From positions 1-59,613 of the IMG/VR virus record IMGVR_UViG_3300046535_000830: a stretch of DNA of 59,613 bases. The stretch is one strand, 5' to 3'. Below are positions 1-8,066 of the stretch, in pieces. The DNA is from a virus. The translations under genes were made by a program, and so were the position numbers. Under the pieces are notes generated by a model. The model made no database searches. It was given only the letters and a program-made list of their open reading frames with translations, and was not told where the DNA came from. Each line of letters starts with the position of its first letter. Position 1 is the first letter of the stretch.

Positions 1-924
1 GTGCGGGGCTCAGACTTGCCCGCGCCGTCACGGCTGATCATGTTGACGCTCTCGGACGCCGCAGAGGCGCAGTCCGGGACCGTGCCGCCCGACCGCGCGC
101 CGTCCGTGAGTCAGCTCGTGGCTGAGACGGGGCTCGGCGAGTCGGCCGTGAAGAAGCACCTGGCAGGACTCGAATCCCTGGGATGGCTTGAGCGCTCGCG
201 CCCGAGCGCCCGGGAGGCCGCCCGGCACACCCCGAGTCAGTACCGACTGTTGATCGGCAAGGCGTCGCTCGGGGGTCACGAGGCGACCCCCGAAGTTGAC
301 TCCCGGGGGTTGTCAGACGACCCCCGCGAGGGTCGCGACGTGACCCCCGAAACCTCGAATCGGGTGTCACCTGATGACCCCCGAATGGAAGGCCGGGGGT
401 CACGAGAAGACCCCCGCGGGGGTCACGAGGCGACGGCCGCGGGGGTCACGAGGCGACCCCCTATGCCTATATACGAAGTAGACGATAGAGACGAAGAACT
501 ACTGGCGGCTGACGCCGCTCCCGCCGAGGACGACTCGGTGATCAAGGAGCCCTCTCCGGAGGCGTCCGCACCGAAGGCCGCCAAGCCCTCGAAGCACGAG
601 ACCGCCGACGCGCTCGCCGCCGGGTTCTGGGAGATCCACAAAGCCTCGACCGCGCAGTCGTTCCTCGCCGTCCGCGGAGTCGTGCGCACAGCCATCGCCA
701 ACGGCCTCGACCGAGACGACGTCGCCCGCGCCCTGGACCGGATCGCCCGCGAGGGCCGCGCCATCTCCGGCGGCTCCATCACCGTCGCCCTCGGCCAGAT
801 CCGCAACGGCGCCGGAGCCATCGCGCCCTACGTGGGCGGCTACCCGGCCAAGCCCTCCACCACCGACCAGCGCGTCGCCGCAGGCCTCGCCCTGGCCGAC
901 TACTACCGCTCACGAGGGGAGTAA
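1..924 (+). CDS. Replication-initiator-like winged-helix protein (5' end may be cut)
   Basis: 307 aa from a GTG at the first base of the window; a few N-terminal residues could be missing. Residues about 5-85 form a winged-helix domain: LPAPSRLIMLTL, then SVSQLVAETGLGESAVKKHL (recognition helix) and GWLERSRPSA. Actinophage replication proteins of this kind start almost identically. The middle (about 90-155) is low-complexity because it is laid over seven DNA iterons. The C-terminal part (about 200-300) looks folded and may bind a helicase or loader. An initiator gene holding its own origin is a known plan (lambda O). The role is inferred from the domain plus the iterons; no enzyme motif is visible. 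Confidence 0.65.
   Translation: MRGSDLPAPSRLIMLTLSDAAEAQSGTVPPDRAPSVSQLVAETGLGESAVKKHLAGLESLGWLERSRPSAREAARHTPSQYRLLIGKASLGGHEATPEVDSRGLSDDPREGRDVTPETSNRVSPDDPRMEGRGSREDPRGGHEATAAGVTRRPPMPIYEVDDRDEELLAADAAPAEDDSVIKEPSPEASAPKAAKPSKHETADALAAGFWEIHKASTAQSFLAVRGVVRTAIANGLDRDDVARALDRIAREGRAISGGSITVALGQIRNGAGAIAPYVGGYPAKPSTTDQRVAAGLALADYYRSRGE
271..461. repeat. Seven iterons, imperfect palindromes GGGGGTC-N7-GACCCCC
   Basis: Units of 21 bp start at 271, 305, 328, 362, 395, 418 and 441. The consensus is GGGGGTC, seven bases (often ACGAGGC), then GACCCCC. Start-to-start spacings are 34, 23, 34, 33, 23 and 23 bp, close to three or two helical turns, so all sites face one side of the DNA. The units fall in all three reading frames of the host gene, so the conserved object is DNA and not peptide. 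They are probably initiator binding sites of the phage origin. Confidence 0.75.
462..503. other. A+T-rich segment next to the iterons (candidate DNA unwinding element)
   Basis: Only 16 of 42 bases are G or C in a window that is otherwise very GC-rich. The segment directly follows the last iteron. An iteron array beside an easily melted tract is the standard arrangement of a theta-type origin, so this is the likely opening site. Function is inferred from position and composition. Confidence 0.5.
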
Positions 925-926
925 CC

Positions 927-1445
927 GTGAACAAGTCCGAAGCGACCGAGCTGCTCACCTTCGCCAGCGCCTACGACCAGCGCACCATCGGCCGCGCCGA
1001 CGTCGAAGCCTGGGCCATGGCCATGACCAAGGCCGAAGTCCCCCTCGACGAATCCACCCGCGAAGCTGTCATCGAGTACTACACCGAGACACCCCCCGCC
1101 GACACGGGCGACATGGGGCGCCGGTTCATCCAGCCCCACCACGTCGTGTCCCTGCGCCGCCGCATCCGGACCGCCCGCGCACGACGCCTGCCGATGCCGT
1201 GCCCTAACCAGACCTTCGGCGTATCCGAAGGCGACGAGATCCGCGCCATCGAAGCGGCCATCGCCGACGGGAAGATCACGACCATCGCCGAGGTCTACGC
1301 GTACGAGCGCTGGGGCGGCTCGCTGCACCTCGCGAGGCAGACCGGCGACTTCCCCGCCCTCGAAGGCCCCGCGCCCACCGGCGATCCGCGCAAGGTCATC
1401 GAAGCGATAGCCCCCACGTTCCGGCGGGTGCCCCGTGTCCAGTGA
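927..1445 (+). CDS. Hypothetical protein, possible replication accessory factor
   Basis: 172 aa with a GTG start two bases after the stop of the initiator-like gene (RBS-like cgagggga). The sequence is mostly helical and charged, with a basic stretch RRRIRTARARR near residue 80 and a WGG motif near residue 130. I do not recognise the family. Its place directly behind the initiator is where phages often encode a helicase loader, but no Walker motif is present, so that role stays a guess. Confidence 0.5.
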   Translation: MNKSEATELLTFASAYDQRTIGRADVEAWAMAMTKAEVPLDESTREAVIEYYTETPPADTGDMGRRFIQPHHVVSLRRRIRTARARRLPMPCPNQTFGVSEGDEIRAIEAAIADGKITTIAEVYAYERWGGSLHLARQTGDFPALEGPAPTGDPRKVIEAIAPTFRRVPRVQ

Positions 1446-1782
1446 ACGCGACCTCGTGCTCGCCAACCCCGACCTCGCCGCGCGCCTGCTGCGGCCGACG
1501 CTCGGCTTCAAGCAGCCCGAGCAGTGGAACGGCTACGTGCCGCCGTACATGGTCTCCGGCCACGACCGGCACGTGCGCAACGACTCGCCGCAGCGCGTGC
1601 ACCTGGTGGCGATCGTGCGCGAGGCCATCGCCCGCAAGTACGGGCCGGACGCCGGCAAGGCGTGGCTCGACCAGATGAACACCGACCACTGGACCGGCGA
1701 CTGGATGCCGTCGCACGAGGACGCCATCAAGCGCGCGGCTCAGGTCGTCGAACGCTCCGAACCCCGATACCCGAAGGACTGA
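1435..1782 (+). CDS. Hypothetical protein
   Basis: 115 aa with a GTG start overlapping the previous gene by 11 bp, which suggests translational coupling. It is Trp/His/Pro-rich in the middle (EQWNGYVPPYM, MNTDHWTGDWMP) and ends in a short charged tail. No known domain or membrane segment is seen. It lies in the replication-proximal early block. Confidence 0.5.
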   Translation: MSSERDLVLANPDLAARLLRPTLGFKQPEQWNGYVPPYMVSGHDRHVRNDSPQRVHLVAIVREAIARKYGPDAGKAWLDQMNTDHWTGDWMPSHEDAIKRAAQVVERSEPRYPKD

Positions 1783-1788
1783 CCATCC

Positions 1789-2574
1789 ATGACCAAGACC
1801 AAGACCCTCACCGACCACATCGCCGAGCGCTTCGCCCGCGAGACCGCCACGCACGAGATGAAGATCCTGCACGACGACGGCTTCTACCGGCACCTGAAGT
1901 TCAAGACCCCCGGCGACTCGTCCTACTGGTACGAACTGATCACCGCCCCCAACTCGCTCACCTTTCGCGGCGACGGCGAGTCGTTCGTCTTCAGCCGCCT
2001 TGCGGACATGTTCGAGTTCTTCCGCTCCAACCCCGACCGCAAGGCGCACCGGATCAGCCCGGACTACTGGGCCGAGAAGCTGACCTCCGACCGCGACTCG
2101 GTCAAGGGCTACTCCCGCGAGAAGTTCGAGCAGGCCGTCGCCGAGCACCTGGCGGACGTGGAGGAGGGGTGGCCCGGCGTCACTGCCGCCTGGGCCGCTG
2201 CGATGGACGACACGGTCGACTACGACCTCGAGTACGAGCAGTCCGCCCAGCAGGCGCTGAGCGACTTCGAGTTCGGCGCGAAGACCGTTGCGGTCTGCCG
2301 TTGCGGTGAGCGCATCGAGGTCGGCGCCGACGACCTGATTCCCGTCGACTGGCGCGACAAGCACCCGCGCGGTCGCGTCGACCACGCCTACATGACCGAT
2401 CGGACTCCGGGCTTCCGCTTCCGGGACACGTGGGAGTGGGACTTCAAGGACTTCGACTGGTGGTACCTGTGGGCCTGCCACGGCATCGTCGCCGGGATCG
2501 CCCAGTACGACGCCGCGAAGGCCGAGGCCGCGCGCCCGGTCGAGACCGTGGCCGTCACCTCCGGGGCGGTGTGA
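1789..2574 (+). CDS. Conserved actinophage hypothetical protein
   Basis: 261 aa with an ATG start six bases after the previous stop. The N-terminus (TLTDHIAERFARETATHEM, then DDGFYRHLKFKTP and SFVFSRLADMFEFF) is of a type I associate with many Streptomyces phages and prophages, though its function is unknown to me. A CRCGE element near residue 170 could be half of a metal site. The C-terminal half is rich in Trp, Asp and Tyr. It has no catalytic signature. Confidence 0.55.
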   Translation: MTKTKTLTDHIAERFARETATHEMKILHDDGFYRHLKFKTPGDSSYWYELITAPNSLTFRGDGESFVFSRLADMFEFFRSNPDRKAHRISPDYWAEKLTSDRDSVKGYSREKFEQAVAEHLADVEEGWPGVTAAWAAAMDDTVDYDLEYEQSAQQALSDFEFGAKTVAVCRCGERIEVGADDLIPVDWRDKHPRGRVDHAYMTDRTPGFRFRDTWEWDFKDFDWWYLWACHGIVAGIAQYDAAKAEAARPVETVAVTSGAV

Positions 2575-2975
2575 TCGTGACCAAGACTTGCCCCCGAACG
2601 ACCGCCCTCGCCACCCATGAAGAGATCATCAAAGGCTGCGAGACCTTCTACGGCGTCCCGATCACCGAGTGCGGCGAAGAGGGCGACGTGATCGCGGCGA
2701 TCGGCCACCACGAGCCGAAGCGCTTCCTCGCCGCAGTCCTCGCGCTCGGCCGCGACCGCGGTTGGGACGTGCGCGACCAGAATCTGCACCTCGTCAAGTT
2801 CGACGAGATCGAAAAGCTGAAGACGTGGCGCCTGATCTACCGGCACGCGGACGCCTCGACCGTCGACGTGGACTACCTCGAAGACGACTGCGTCTGCGGC
2901 GAGTGCCACTGGTGGGCCGTCGAGGCCGCCGAGAGCACGCCGAATGCAACGTCGGTCATGTGGTGGGTGATCTGA
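2571..2975 (+). CDS. Hypothetical protein with clustered C-terminal cysteines
   Basis: 134 aa from a GTG at 2571 whose GTGA overlaps the TGA of the previous gene; a GTG at 2577 is an alternative. The body is an acidic alpha/beta sequence (HEEIIKGCETFYGVPITEC). A CVCGECHWW cluster close to the C-terminus looks like a metal-binding knuckle. I do not recognise the family. The overlap style matches neighbouring genes and places it in the same operon. Confidence 0.5.
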   Translation: MIVTKTCPRTTALATHEEIIKGCETFYGVPITECGEEGDVIAAIGHHEPKRFLAAVLALGRDRGWDVRDQNLHLVKFDEIEKLKTWRLIYRHADASTVDVDYLEDDCVCGECHWWAVEAAESTPNATSVMWWVI

Positions 2976-2976
2976 C

Positions 2977-3429
2977 ATGACCACAACCAACACCGCCACC
3001 CGGACCGCCCGCCGCCGCATGACCCAGGCCGCGCTCATCGCCGAAGGCCTGCGCCGCGCCGCGACCACCGACGCGTTCCAGATCCCCTTCCGCTGCCCCG
3101 CCTGCGGCCACGTCCAGCGAGCCGCCGACCTCCCGCCCGAGCGCGCCCTGCACGTCGCACAGGCCTGCTTCGGCTGCGAAGCGCTCGCCGAGCAGATGAC
3201 CGGCGACCAGCGCGCGGCACTGATCCGCGTGACGCTGCCCGGCGACGTGAGGACCGACTCGTTCCCGCTGGCCGACGAGTTCGACCAGGACGGCCCGAGC
3301 GCGGGCCACGGCAGGGCGCTGAGCGTCGTGCACGCCGTGGGCGACGCCGGACCCGCGATACCGCCTGAGGGGCCGTCAGCGGCAGCCGTGACGCCCGAGA
3401 CCGACGACATCGAAAGCGAGGCCTGCTGA
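2977..3429 (+). CDS. VVA0879-like small zinc-binding protein
   Basis: 150 aa with an ATG start. The N-terminus RRMTQAALIAEGLRRA is followed by FRCPACGHVQRAADL and a second cysteine pair, CFGCE, giving a CxxC...CxxC site. This resembles the short phage family named VVA0879, whose role is unknown to me. The last third is acidic and probably disordered. The stop overlaps the next start by one base. Confidence 0.5.
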   Translation: MTTTNTATRTARRRMTQAALIAEGLRRAATTDAFQIPFRCPACGHVQRAADLPPERALHVAQACFGCEALAEQMTGDQRAALIRVTLPGDVRTDSFPLADEFDQDGPSAGHGRALSVVHAVGDAGPAIPPEGPSAAAVTPETDDIESEAC

Positions 3430-4028
3430 TGCCCAACTCCGAGCGCGTCGCCCTCATCCTCACCGAAGCCGTCGTCGGCCCGCAGATCTGGCAGCACGGC
3501 ATATGCGACACCATGCCCGACGACGAATACGAACTCACCAAGCTCGCCGCCGTCGCCGTCCTCGAACTCGCCTGCCGCGCCATCGACTGGCCCCGACTGC
3601 TCGCCGACGCCGAGGCGCGCCACTACAGACTCCACCGCGGCGCAACCCCCACCGACTACGGCGCCATGGCCCAGCCCACCAACCGCGACGTGTGCGGCGA
3701 GTGCCTCCGCGAAGCGCTGCTCGCCCACGGCTTCACCGGCCATTCCCAGGACTGGGGCGCCGAACCGAAGGTGACCCGCCGCGCCGGTCACCTCGACTGG
3801 CCGCAGGTGTTCGCCGATGTCATCAAGCACCGGCGTCCGGGATACGTCGAGCGGCTTCACGCCCGGCAGCGCGAACTGGACGGCCACCAGATGCCCAAGC
3901 CGCCCTGCGAGGCCTGCGGCAAGCGGCCCGGCGAATACGGCGGCAGCCCCGGCGACGGCAACCTCTGCTCCCCCTGCTACGACGCCGCCATCGCCGGAGA
4001 GCTGGCCTGGGACGGAGAGCCGCGATGA
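3429..4028 (+). CDS. Hypothetical zinc-ribbon protein
   Basis: 199 aa. Two cysteine-rich parts are visible: VCGECLREAL near residue 90 and a C-terminal CEACGKRPGEYG...LCSPCYDAAI, a four-cysteine ribbon. The N-terminal half is helical. The gene overlaps the next one by ATGA. It is one of several small Zn-ribbon proteins in this block, probably nucleic-acid or protein binders; function unknown. Confidence 0.5.
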   Translation: MPNSERVALILTEAVVGPQIWQHGICDTMPDDEYELTKLAAVAVLELACRAIDWPRLLADAEARHYRLHRGATPTDYGAMAQPTNRDVCGECLREALLAHGFTGHSQDWGAEPKVTRRAGHLDWPQVFADVIKHRRPGYVERLHARQRELDGHQMPKPPCEACGKRPGEYGGSPGDGNLCSPCYDAAIAGELAWDGEPR

Positions 4029-4828
4029 CCACCCGCCCCCCGGCTCGTACCGGCCCCACTCGGCCCGCGAACGCGCGCCGTTTCGTCGACGCCGAACCCG
4101 CCCGCGTCCACCTGCGCTACCTCTCCCAACACGGCATCGGCTTCCGCGCCGTCGCCGAACACGTCGGCACAAGCCGCAGCACCATCGAACGGATCGCAGG
4201 CATCGGCGCCGGAAAACGCCGACCCAGCCGAGCCGTCACCCGCCACACCGCCGCCGCCATCCTCGCCATCCAGCCCGGCATCGACACCGCGCGCGATGGC
4301 GCCTTCGTCGACCCCGCCGGCAGCACCCGGCGCCTTCAGGCTCTCGTCGCCCTCGGCTTCCCCGGCAGGTTCCTCGCCGCGCGCCTCGGCGCCGACCCGA
4401 AATGGCTCCCCATCTACCGCATCCCCGAGCACGTCCGCGCTGTATCTGCGCGCGCCATCCGCGACCTGTACGACGAGCTGTCCATGCGCAGCCCGGCCGA
4501 ATTCCCGGAGATCGACCTGCGCGGTTCGACGCGCGCCCGCAACCACGCCCGCGCCCTCGGCTGGCCGCGCCCCCTCGAATTGGACGACGACCTCATCGAC
4601 GACCCGAGCGCCACGGCTCAGCGCGTCGAGCGCGTCGAGGAGCGCGGGCGCACCGTCACCGACGACGAGATCGAAGACGCCATGTGGATCATCCGCACGA
4701 CCGGCGCCGACATGAGCCACGAACACGAGCGCGCAGTCGTGGCCGACCGGCTCGGCGTCGCGATCCACCGGCTCGAATACATCCTCGCGAAGGTCGCCGG
4801 CCGCGTGCAGTTGGCGGCGGCGGCATGA
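4025..4828 (+). CDS. HTH DNA-binding protein
   Basis: 267 aa from an ATG at 4025 overlapping the preceding stop. Residues about 28-60 (HLRYLSQHGIGFRAVAEHV, then GTSRSTIERIAG) read as a helix-turn-helix. A second HTH-like part lies near the C-terminus (AVVADRLGVAIHRLEYILAKV). This layout is common in Streptomyces phage regulators of unknown target. It sits directly before a VRR-NUC nuclease, with which it may be co-regulated. Confidence 0.55.
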   Translation: MTTRPPARTGPTRPANARRFVDAEPARVHLRYLSQHGIGFRAVAEHVGTSRSTIERIAGIGAGKRRPSRAVTRHTAAAILAIQPGIDTARDGAFVDPAGSTRRLQALVALGFPGRFLAARLGADPKWLPIYRIPEHVRAVSARAIRDLYDELSMRSPAEFPEIDLRGSTRARNHARALGWPRPLELDDDLIDDPSATAQRVERVEERGRTVTDDEIEDAMWIIRTTGADMSHEHERAVVADRLGVAIHRLEYILAKVAGRVQLAAAA

Positions 4829-5187
4829 CGGCCCGCGTCGCCTCACCGCGCGCCGCCATCGCCTTGACGGAGGAGCAGTTCCTCCAGCAGGTCCGGCAAC
4901 TCGCCCAGATCTGCGGATGGATCACCTACCACACCCGCGACTCGCGCCGCTCCGACCCTGGCTACCCCGACCTTTCGATGTTCCACCGCGGCCAGGGCCG
5001 GGCGCTGTTCGTCGAGCTCAAGAAGCACGACGGACGGCTGTCCGGGCCGCAGGTCGACTGGCTCACGATGATCAGCGAGTCCGGGTTCGAAGCCGACGTG
5101 TGGCGCCCGGCCGACATGCCGCGGATTAAGGCGATCCTGCGCGGCCAGTCCATCCCCACCCATCGAGCGACAGAGGAGTTCCACTGA
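4825..5187 (+). CDS. VRR-NUC domain nuclease
   Basis: 120 aa, the usual size for stand-alone phage VRR-NUC proteins. The PD-(D/E)xK core is clear: DPGYPDLSM (D49), then LFVELKK (E64, K66) and the helix GPQVDWL (Q76). Family members cut branched or structured DNA, for example Holliday or flap-type intermediates, so a role in resolving replication or recombination intermediates is likely. The start is an ATG overlapping the previous TGA; the stop overlaps the next ATG by one base. Confidence 0.8.
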   Translation: MTARVASPRAAIALTEEQFLQQVRQLAQICGWITYHTRDSRRSDPGYPDLSMFHRGQGRALFVELKKHDGRLSGPQVDWLTMISESGFEADVWRPADMPRIKAILRGQSIPTHRATEEFH

Positions 5188-6125
5188 TGACCGAGCCCAC
5201 CCTCAGGGTCCTATCCCTAGGTGCCGGGGTGCAGTCGACAACGCTGTTGCTGCTCGCTGCCGAGGGTCGAATCGGCCCGCTCGATGCCGCGATCTTCGCG
5301 GACACCGGCTGGGAACCGAAGGCCGTCTACGAGCACCTCGACCGCATCGAACGCGAGGTGGCGAAGGGCGCCGGGATCCCGATCTACCGAGTGTCCACAG
5401 GCAATATCCGCGAGGACGCGCTCACCCCGGATCACCGGTTCGCCTCCATGCCGCTGTTCATCAAGAACCAGGACGGCGGCGACGGGATGACCCGACGCCA
5501 GTGCTCGAACGAGTACAAGGTGACCCCGATCAAGCGGAAGGTGCGACAGCTTCTCGGCTACGAGCACCCGACCCCGGTACCGCGCGGCGTGTTCGTCGAG
5601 CAGTGGATCGGGATCAGCCGAGACGAGTTCGGAAGGGCCAAGGACTCTGACGTCCGCTACGCCCGCAATACGTTCCCGCTGCTCGACATGACGGGGGGGG
5701 CAGACGGTCGCGTCGGCTGGACCCGCTCCGACTGCCAGCGCTACCTGCGCTCCGTAGGATTCGGCGACACCCCCAAGAGCGCGTGCATCGGCTGCCCGTT
5801 CCACGGAAACGCCCAGTGGCGGCGAATGAGGGACGAGCACCCCGAGGAGTGGGCGGACGCCGTCGACTTCGACGCCTCGATCCGCAAGGGCTCGGCCTGC
5901 GCCCCGGCGAACGGCCACGACCTGCTCGGCGAGGCGTATCTGCACCGCTCTCGGCTCCCGCTGAGCGAAGCGCCGATCGACCGCGTCACGGCGCACGAGT
6001 GGAAGTCCCAGCAGGTCGACCTGTTCGACGCCGTGGCCGACCAGGAGGCCGAGGACGGCGATCCGGACGGCTGCTCGCCCTGGGCATGCCGCAGCGGGAC
6101 GGCCGTAGGCGGCGAAGCGAGTTGA
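5187..6125 (+). CDS. PAPS-reductase-like PP-loop protein
   Basis: 312 aa. The PP-loop is SLGAGVQST (residues 10-18), the ATP pyrophosphate-binding motif of adenine nucleotide alpha-hydrolases. Four cysteines at 106 (RRQCSNEYK), 183, 200 and 203 (CIGC) resemble the Fe-S or thiol-relay cysteines of PAPS reductase and DndC-type proteins. Phage members are common but their substrate is mostly unknown; sulfur transfer, DNA or tRNA modification and plain sulfate metabolism are all possible. An eight-G run at 5693-5700 lies inside the gene and is a possible slippage site. Confidence 0.65.
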   Translation: MTEPTLRVLSLGAGVQSTTLLLLAAEGRIGPLDAAIFADTGWEPKAVYEHLDRIEREVAKGAGIPIYRVSTGNIREDALTPDHRFASMPLFIKNQDGGDGMTRRQCSNEYKVTPIKRKVRQLLGYEHPTPVPRGVFVEQWIGISRDEFGRAKDSDVRYARNTFPLLDMTGGADGRVGWTRSDCQRYLRSVGFGDTPKSACIGCPFHGNAQWRRMRDEHPEEWADAVDFDASIRKGSACAPANGHDLLGEAYLHRSRLPLSEAPIDRVTAHEWKSQQVDLFDAVADQEAEDGDPDGCSPWACRSGTAVGGEAS

Positions 6126-6129
6126 CCGT

Positions 6130-6390
6130 ATGACGCGCACCCAAGGCCAGCGCCGCCCCGCCGAACCTCAGGACGCGGCCGCCCACGCGCTCACCCTCCG
6201 GCTGGACAAGCCGCTCACCAACCGCCTGAACCTCGCGTCGCTCGCCACCGACCAGGCGGCCAGCGACATCATCCGCGCCGCGCTGCGCTCGTGGCTCGAC
6301 CGGCTTGAGGCAGCGCCCGAGCACCGGCAGGCGTACGACGACCTGCGCGCCGCACTCGCGGCAGCGACCGAACCGAAGCAAGAGGACTAA
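6130..6390 (+). CDS. Ribbon-helix-helix (CopG/Arc-like) DNA-binding protein
   Basis: 86 aa with an ATG start. The central part ALTLRLDKPLTNRLNLASL then QAASDIIRAALRSWLDRL has the strand-helix-helix pattern of MetJ/Arc/CopG repressors. Such proteins bind DNA as dimers through the strand. The size is typical. The target is unknown; it may regulate this early block. The C-terminus is a charged tail. Confidence 0.55.
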   Translation: MTRTQGQRRPAEPQDAAAHALTLRLDKPLTNRLNLASLATDQAASDIIRAALRSWLDRLEAAPEHRQAYDDLRAALAAATEPKQED

Positions 6391-6393
6391 CCC

Positions 6394-6942
6394 GTGACCG
6401 ATCAAGACGACTTCGACGCCGCCGTACTGCTGCCCGGCGTCGCGCCGCACGTCCAGGCCGCCATCGTCGCCGCAGCCGCACACGACCTCCCGACCGTCGG
6501 CGAGGCATGGCGGCGCATCCTGCCGCTCGGTGAGCGCTCGCTATTTATCGCACTGACGGCGCTCAGCGACATGGCCACGCTCGGCGTCAAGCCGTCGGGC
6601 GGCCGCTTCACATGGCAGCCCGTGGTGCGCGACCACGCGACCGGCGAGCCGGTAGACCCGGACGACCCGGAGCACGCAGCAGCCGCGTTCACGGGCCGGT
6701 TCTGCGCGGCCGCGCTGGCGAGGGACCGGGCGTTGCAGCGGGACCTGTTCTACGCGTTCCTGCTGCCCGCAGCGCGGGACGAGCCGGATCCGGCGGCCGA
6801 GGAGGACGTCGCCGACGCGTTCGCGATGCTCACGCAGCTCGCCGTCAAGGGCATCGCCCGTGAGCGCGTGCGGCGCGAGCGCACGCATCATCATCCGCAG
6901 GCCCGGCACCGACCGAACCGCCGGGACCAGCGCCGACGCTGA
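6394..6942 (+). CDS. Hypothetical protein with basic C-terminal tail
   Basis: 182 aa with a GTG start three bases after the previous stop. It is mostly helical, with an acidic part near 130 (DEPDPAAEEDVADAF) and a very basic tail RERVRRERTHHHPQARHRP. No family is recognised. The tail could bind nucleic acid. The 74 bases after the gene are less GC-rich than average and may hold a promoter for the next genes. Confidence 0.5.
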   Translation: MTDQDDFDAAVLLPGVAPHVQAAIVAAAAHDLPTVGEAWRRILPLGERSLFIALTALSDMATLGVKPSGGRFTWQPVVRDHATGEPVDPDDPEHAAAAFTGRFCAAALARDRALQRDLFYAFLLPAARDEPDPAAEEDVADAFAMLTQLAVKGIARERVRRERTHHHPQARHRPNRRDQRRR

Positions 6943-7016
6943 CCCGGTTCCATAAATCCGACCGACAATGAGGCCTATTCGGACACGAATACGGCTGCTG
7001 ATCTAAGGACTAGACC

Positions 7017-7391
7017 ATGACCGACACGACCACCCCCGAGGCCGAGCAGCCGTTCGACCCCGAGGCCGCCGGGCGCATCCAGGCTCTCATCGACGACATC
7101 GACCGCATCCGCGCCCAGCAGCCGGAGCACATGCGCTCTCTGCCCGTCGCCCCGACACTCGACGGCAACACCCGCCACGGCGCTCGTGTCGACGACCTGC
7201 GCGAGATGGTGCGCCAGCGCGCCTACGCCAAGAACGAGGCCCGGCTCCTCGCCGAGAGGTCCGCGTCTTGGCGCGGCCAGTACGAGGAGCAGCACGCCCG
7301 CGCCGACCACCTCCAGGCGCTGGCCGACGAGCGGGCGCGGACGATCATCGAGCTCGGCGACCAGCTCCGCAAGGTAGGCGTCGAGCAGTGA
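7017..7391 (+). CDS. Hypothetical coiled-coil protein
   Basis: 124 aa with an ATG start. Two helical stretches are predicted: about 15-40 (AAGRIQALIDDIDRIRAQQ) and 60-120, rich in Arg, Glu, Ala and Leu with heptad-like spacing. No enzyme motif or membrane segment is present. It overlaps the next gene by GTGA, and both have the same coiled-coil character, so they may form a complex. Function unknown. Confidence 0.5.
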   Translation: MTDTTTPEAEQPFDPEAAGRIQALIDDIDRIRAQQPEHMRSLPVAPTLDGNTRHGARVDDLREMVRQRAYAKNEARLLAERSASWRGQYEEQHARADHLQALADERARTIIELGDQLRKVGVEQ

Positions 7392-7810
7392 CGCCCGAAA
7401 CTCTCGCCGCCTACCGCGCCCATCTCGAGGGCGCCAACGGCTCGCGCCTCACCCCCCGCGCCCTCCGTGAGCTCTTCGACGAGATCGACCGGCTCACCCA
7501 ACTGACCGTCAACAAGGATCAGGCGAACACCGAGATCTACGCGGCCAACCTCGATCTCCGTGCCGAGGTCGAGCGACTCAAGACCGAACTCGGCGACAAA
7601 GTCGAATGGACCATCGGCCACGTAGACATCGACGGGACCTACTACGCGGGCGAATACACCGAGGCCGGAGCCCGTCATCACGCGGCCCTGCGACGTCAAG
7701 GCGAGCACTTCCCCGCCTATCGCCGCGTCGGCAACTGGCAGCGCGCTGACGCGCCCGAGCCCGGCGAGCCGGACCTGTCGAACGAGCCGATCGGTGCGAT
7801 CGATGTCTAG
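7388..7810 (+). CDS. Hypothetical coiled-coil protein
   Basis: 140 aa from a GTG at 7388 (GTGA overlap with the previous stop). The N-terminal half forms a helix with leucine heptads (LDLRAEVERLKTELGDKVE). The C-terminal half contains a GTYYAGEYTEAGARHHA stretch and an acidic end. Related small proteins are scattered through actinophage early regions without known role. Confidence 0.45.
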   Translation: MTPETLAAYRAHLEGANGSRLTPRALRELFDEIDRLTQLTVNKDQANTEIYAANLDLRAEVERLKTELGDKVEWTIGHVDIDGTYYAGEYTEAGARHHAALRRQGEHFPAYRRVGNWQRADAPEPGEPDLSNEPIGAIDV

Positions 7811-8066
7811 GCGCCGGATCCGCCGCATGCACCGCCGCCGCGCCGTGGTCCTGCGCGCCCTGGCCGAGCACGGCCCCATGCCCCTGGGCCGCCTCGACCG
7901 GGTGACCGGATGGCGGAGCGTGCGCCCCGGATTCTGGTCGCTCTACGCCGAGGGGCTCATCGATTCCGGGGAGGCCGTGCTGCCCGACGGCACCCGGGAG
8001 ACCTACTACCGACTCGCGGACGGCGCCCTATCGCACACCACCGACAAGAACGGGACCCCCGTATGA
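7803..8066 (+). CDS. Small winged-helix DNA-binding protein
   Basis: 87 aa from an ATG at 7803 that overlaps the previous stop by 8 bp; a GTG at 7794 would add three residues. The very basic N-terminus RRRIRRMHRRR precedes a winged helix: VLRALAEHGPMPLGRLDRV, GFWSLYAEGLI, then a beta-wing. This is the fold of small PadR/MarR-like regulators. The target is unknown. It overlaps the next gene by ATGA. Confidence 0.5.
   Translation: MSRRRIRRMHRRRAVVLRALAEHGPMPLGRLDRVTGWRSVRPGFWSLYAEGLIDSGEAVLPDGTRETYYRLADGALSHTTDKNGTPV

Noticed and set aside
271-461. CRISPR array
   Set aside because: The repeats are 21-bp palindromes with 2-13-bp gaps inside a coding gene, with no spacers of regular length and no cas genes. 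Iterons fit better.
5187-6125. Full assimilatory sulfate-reduction function
   Set aside because: No other sulfate-assimilation gene is near and phage members of this fold often have other substrates, so only a PAPS-reductase-like label is given.
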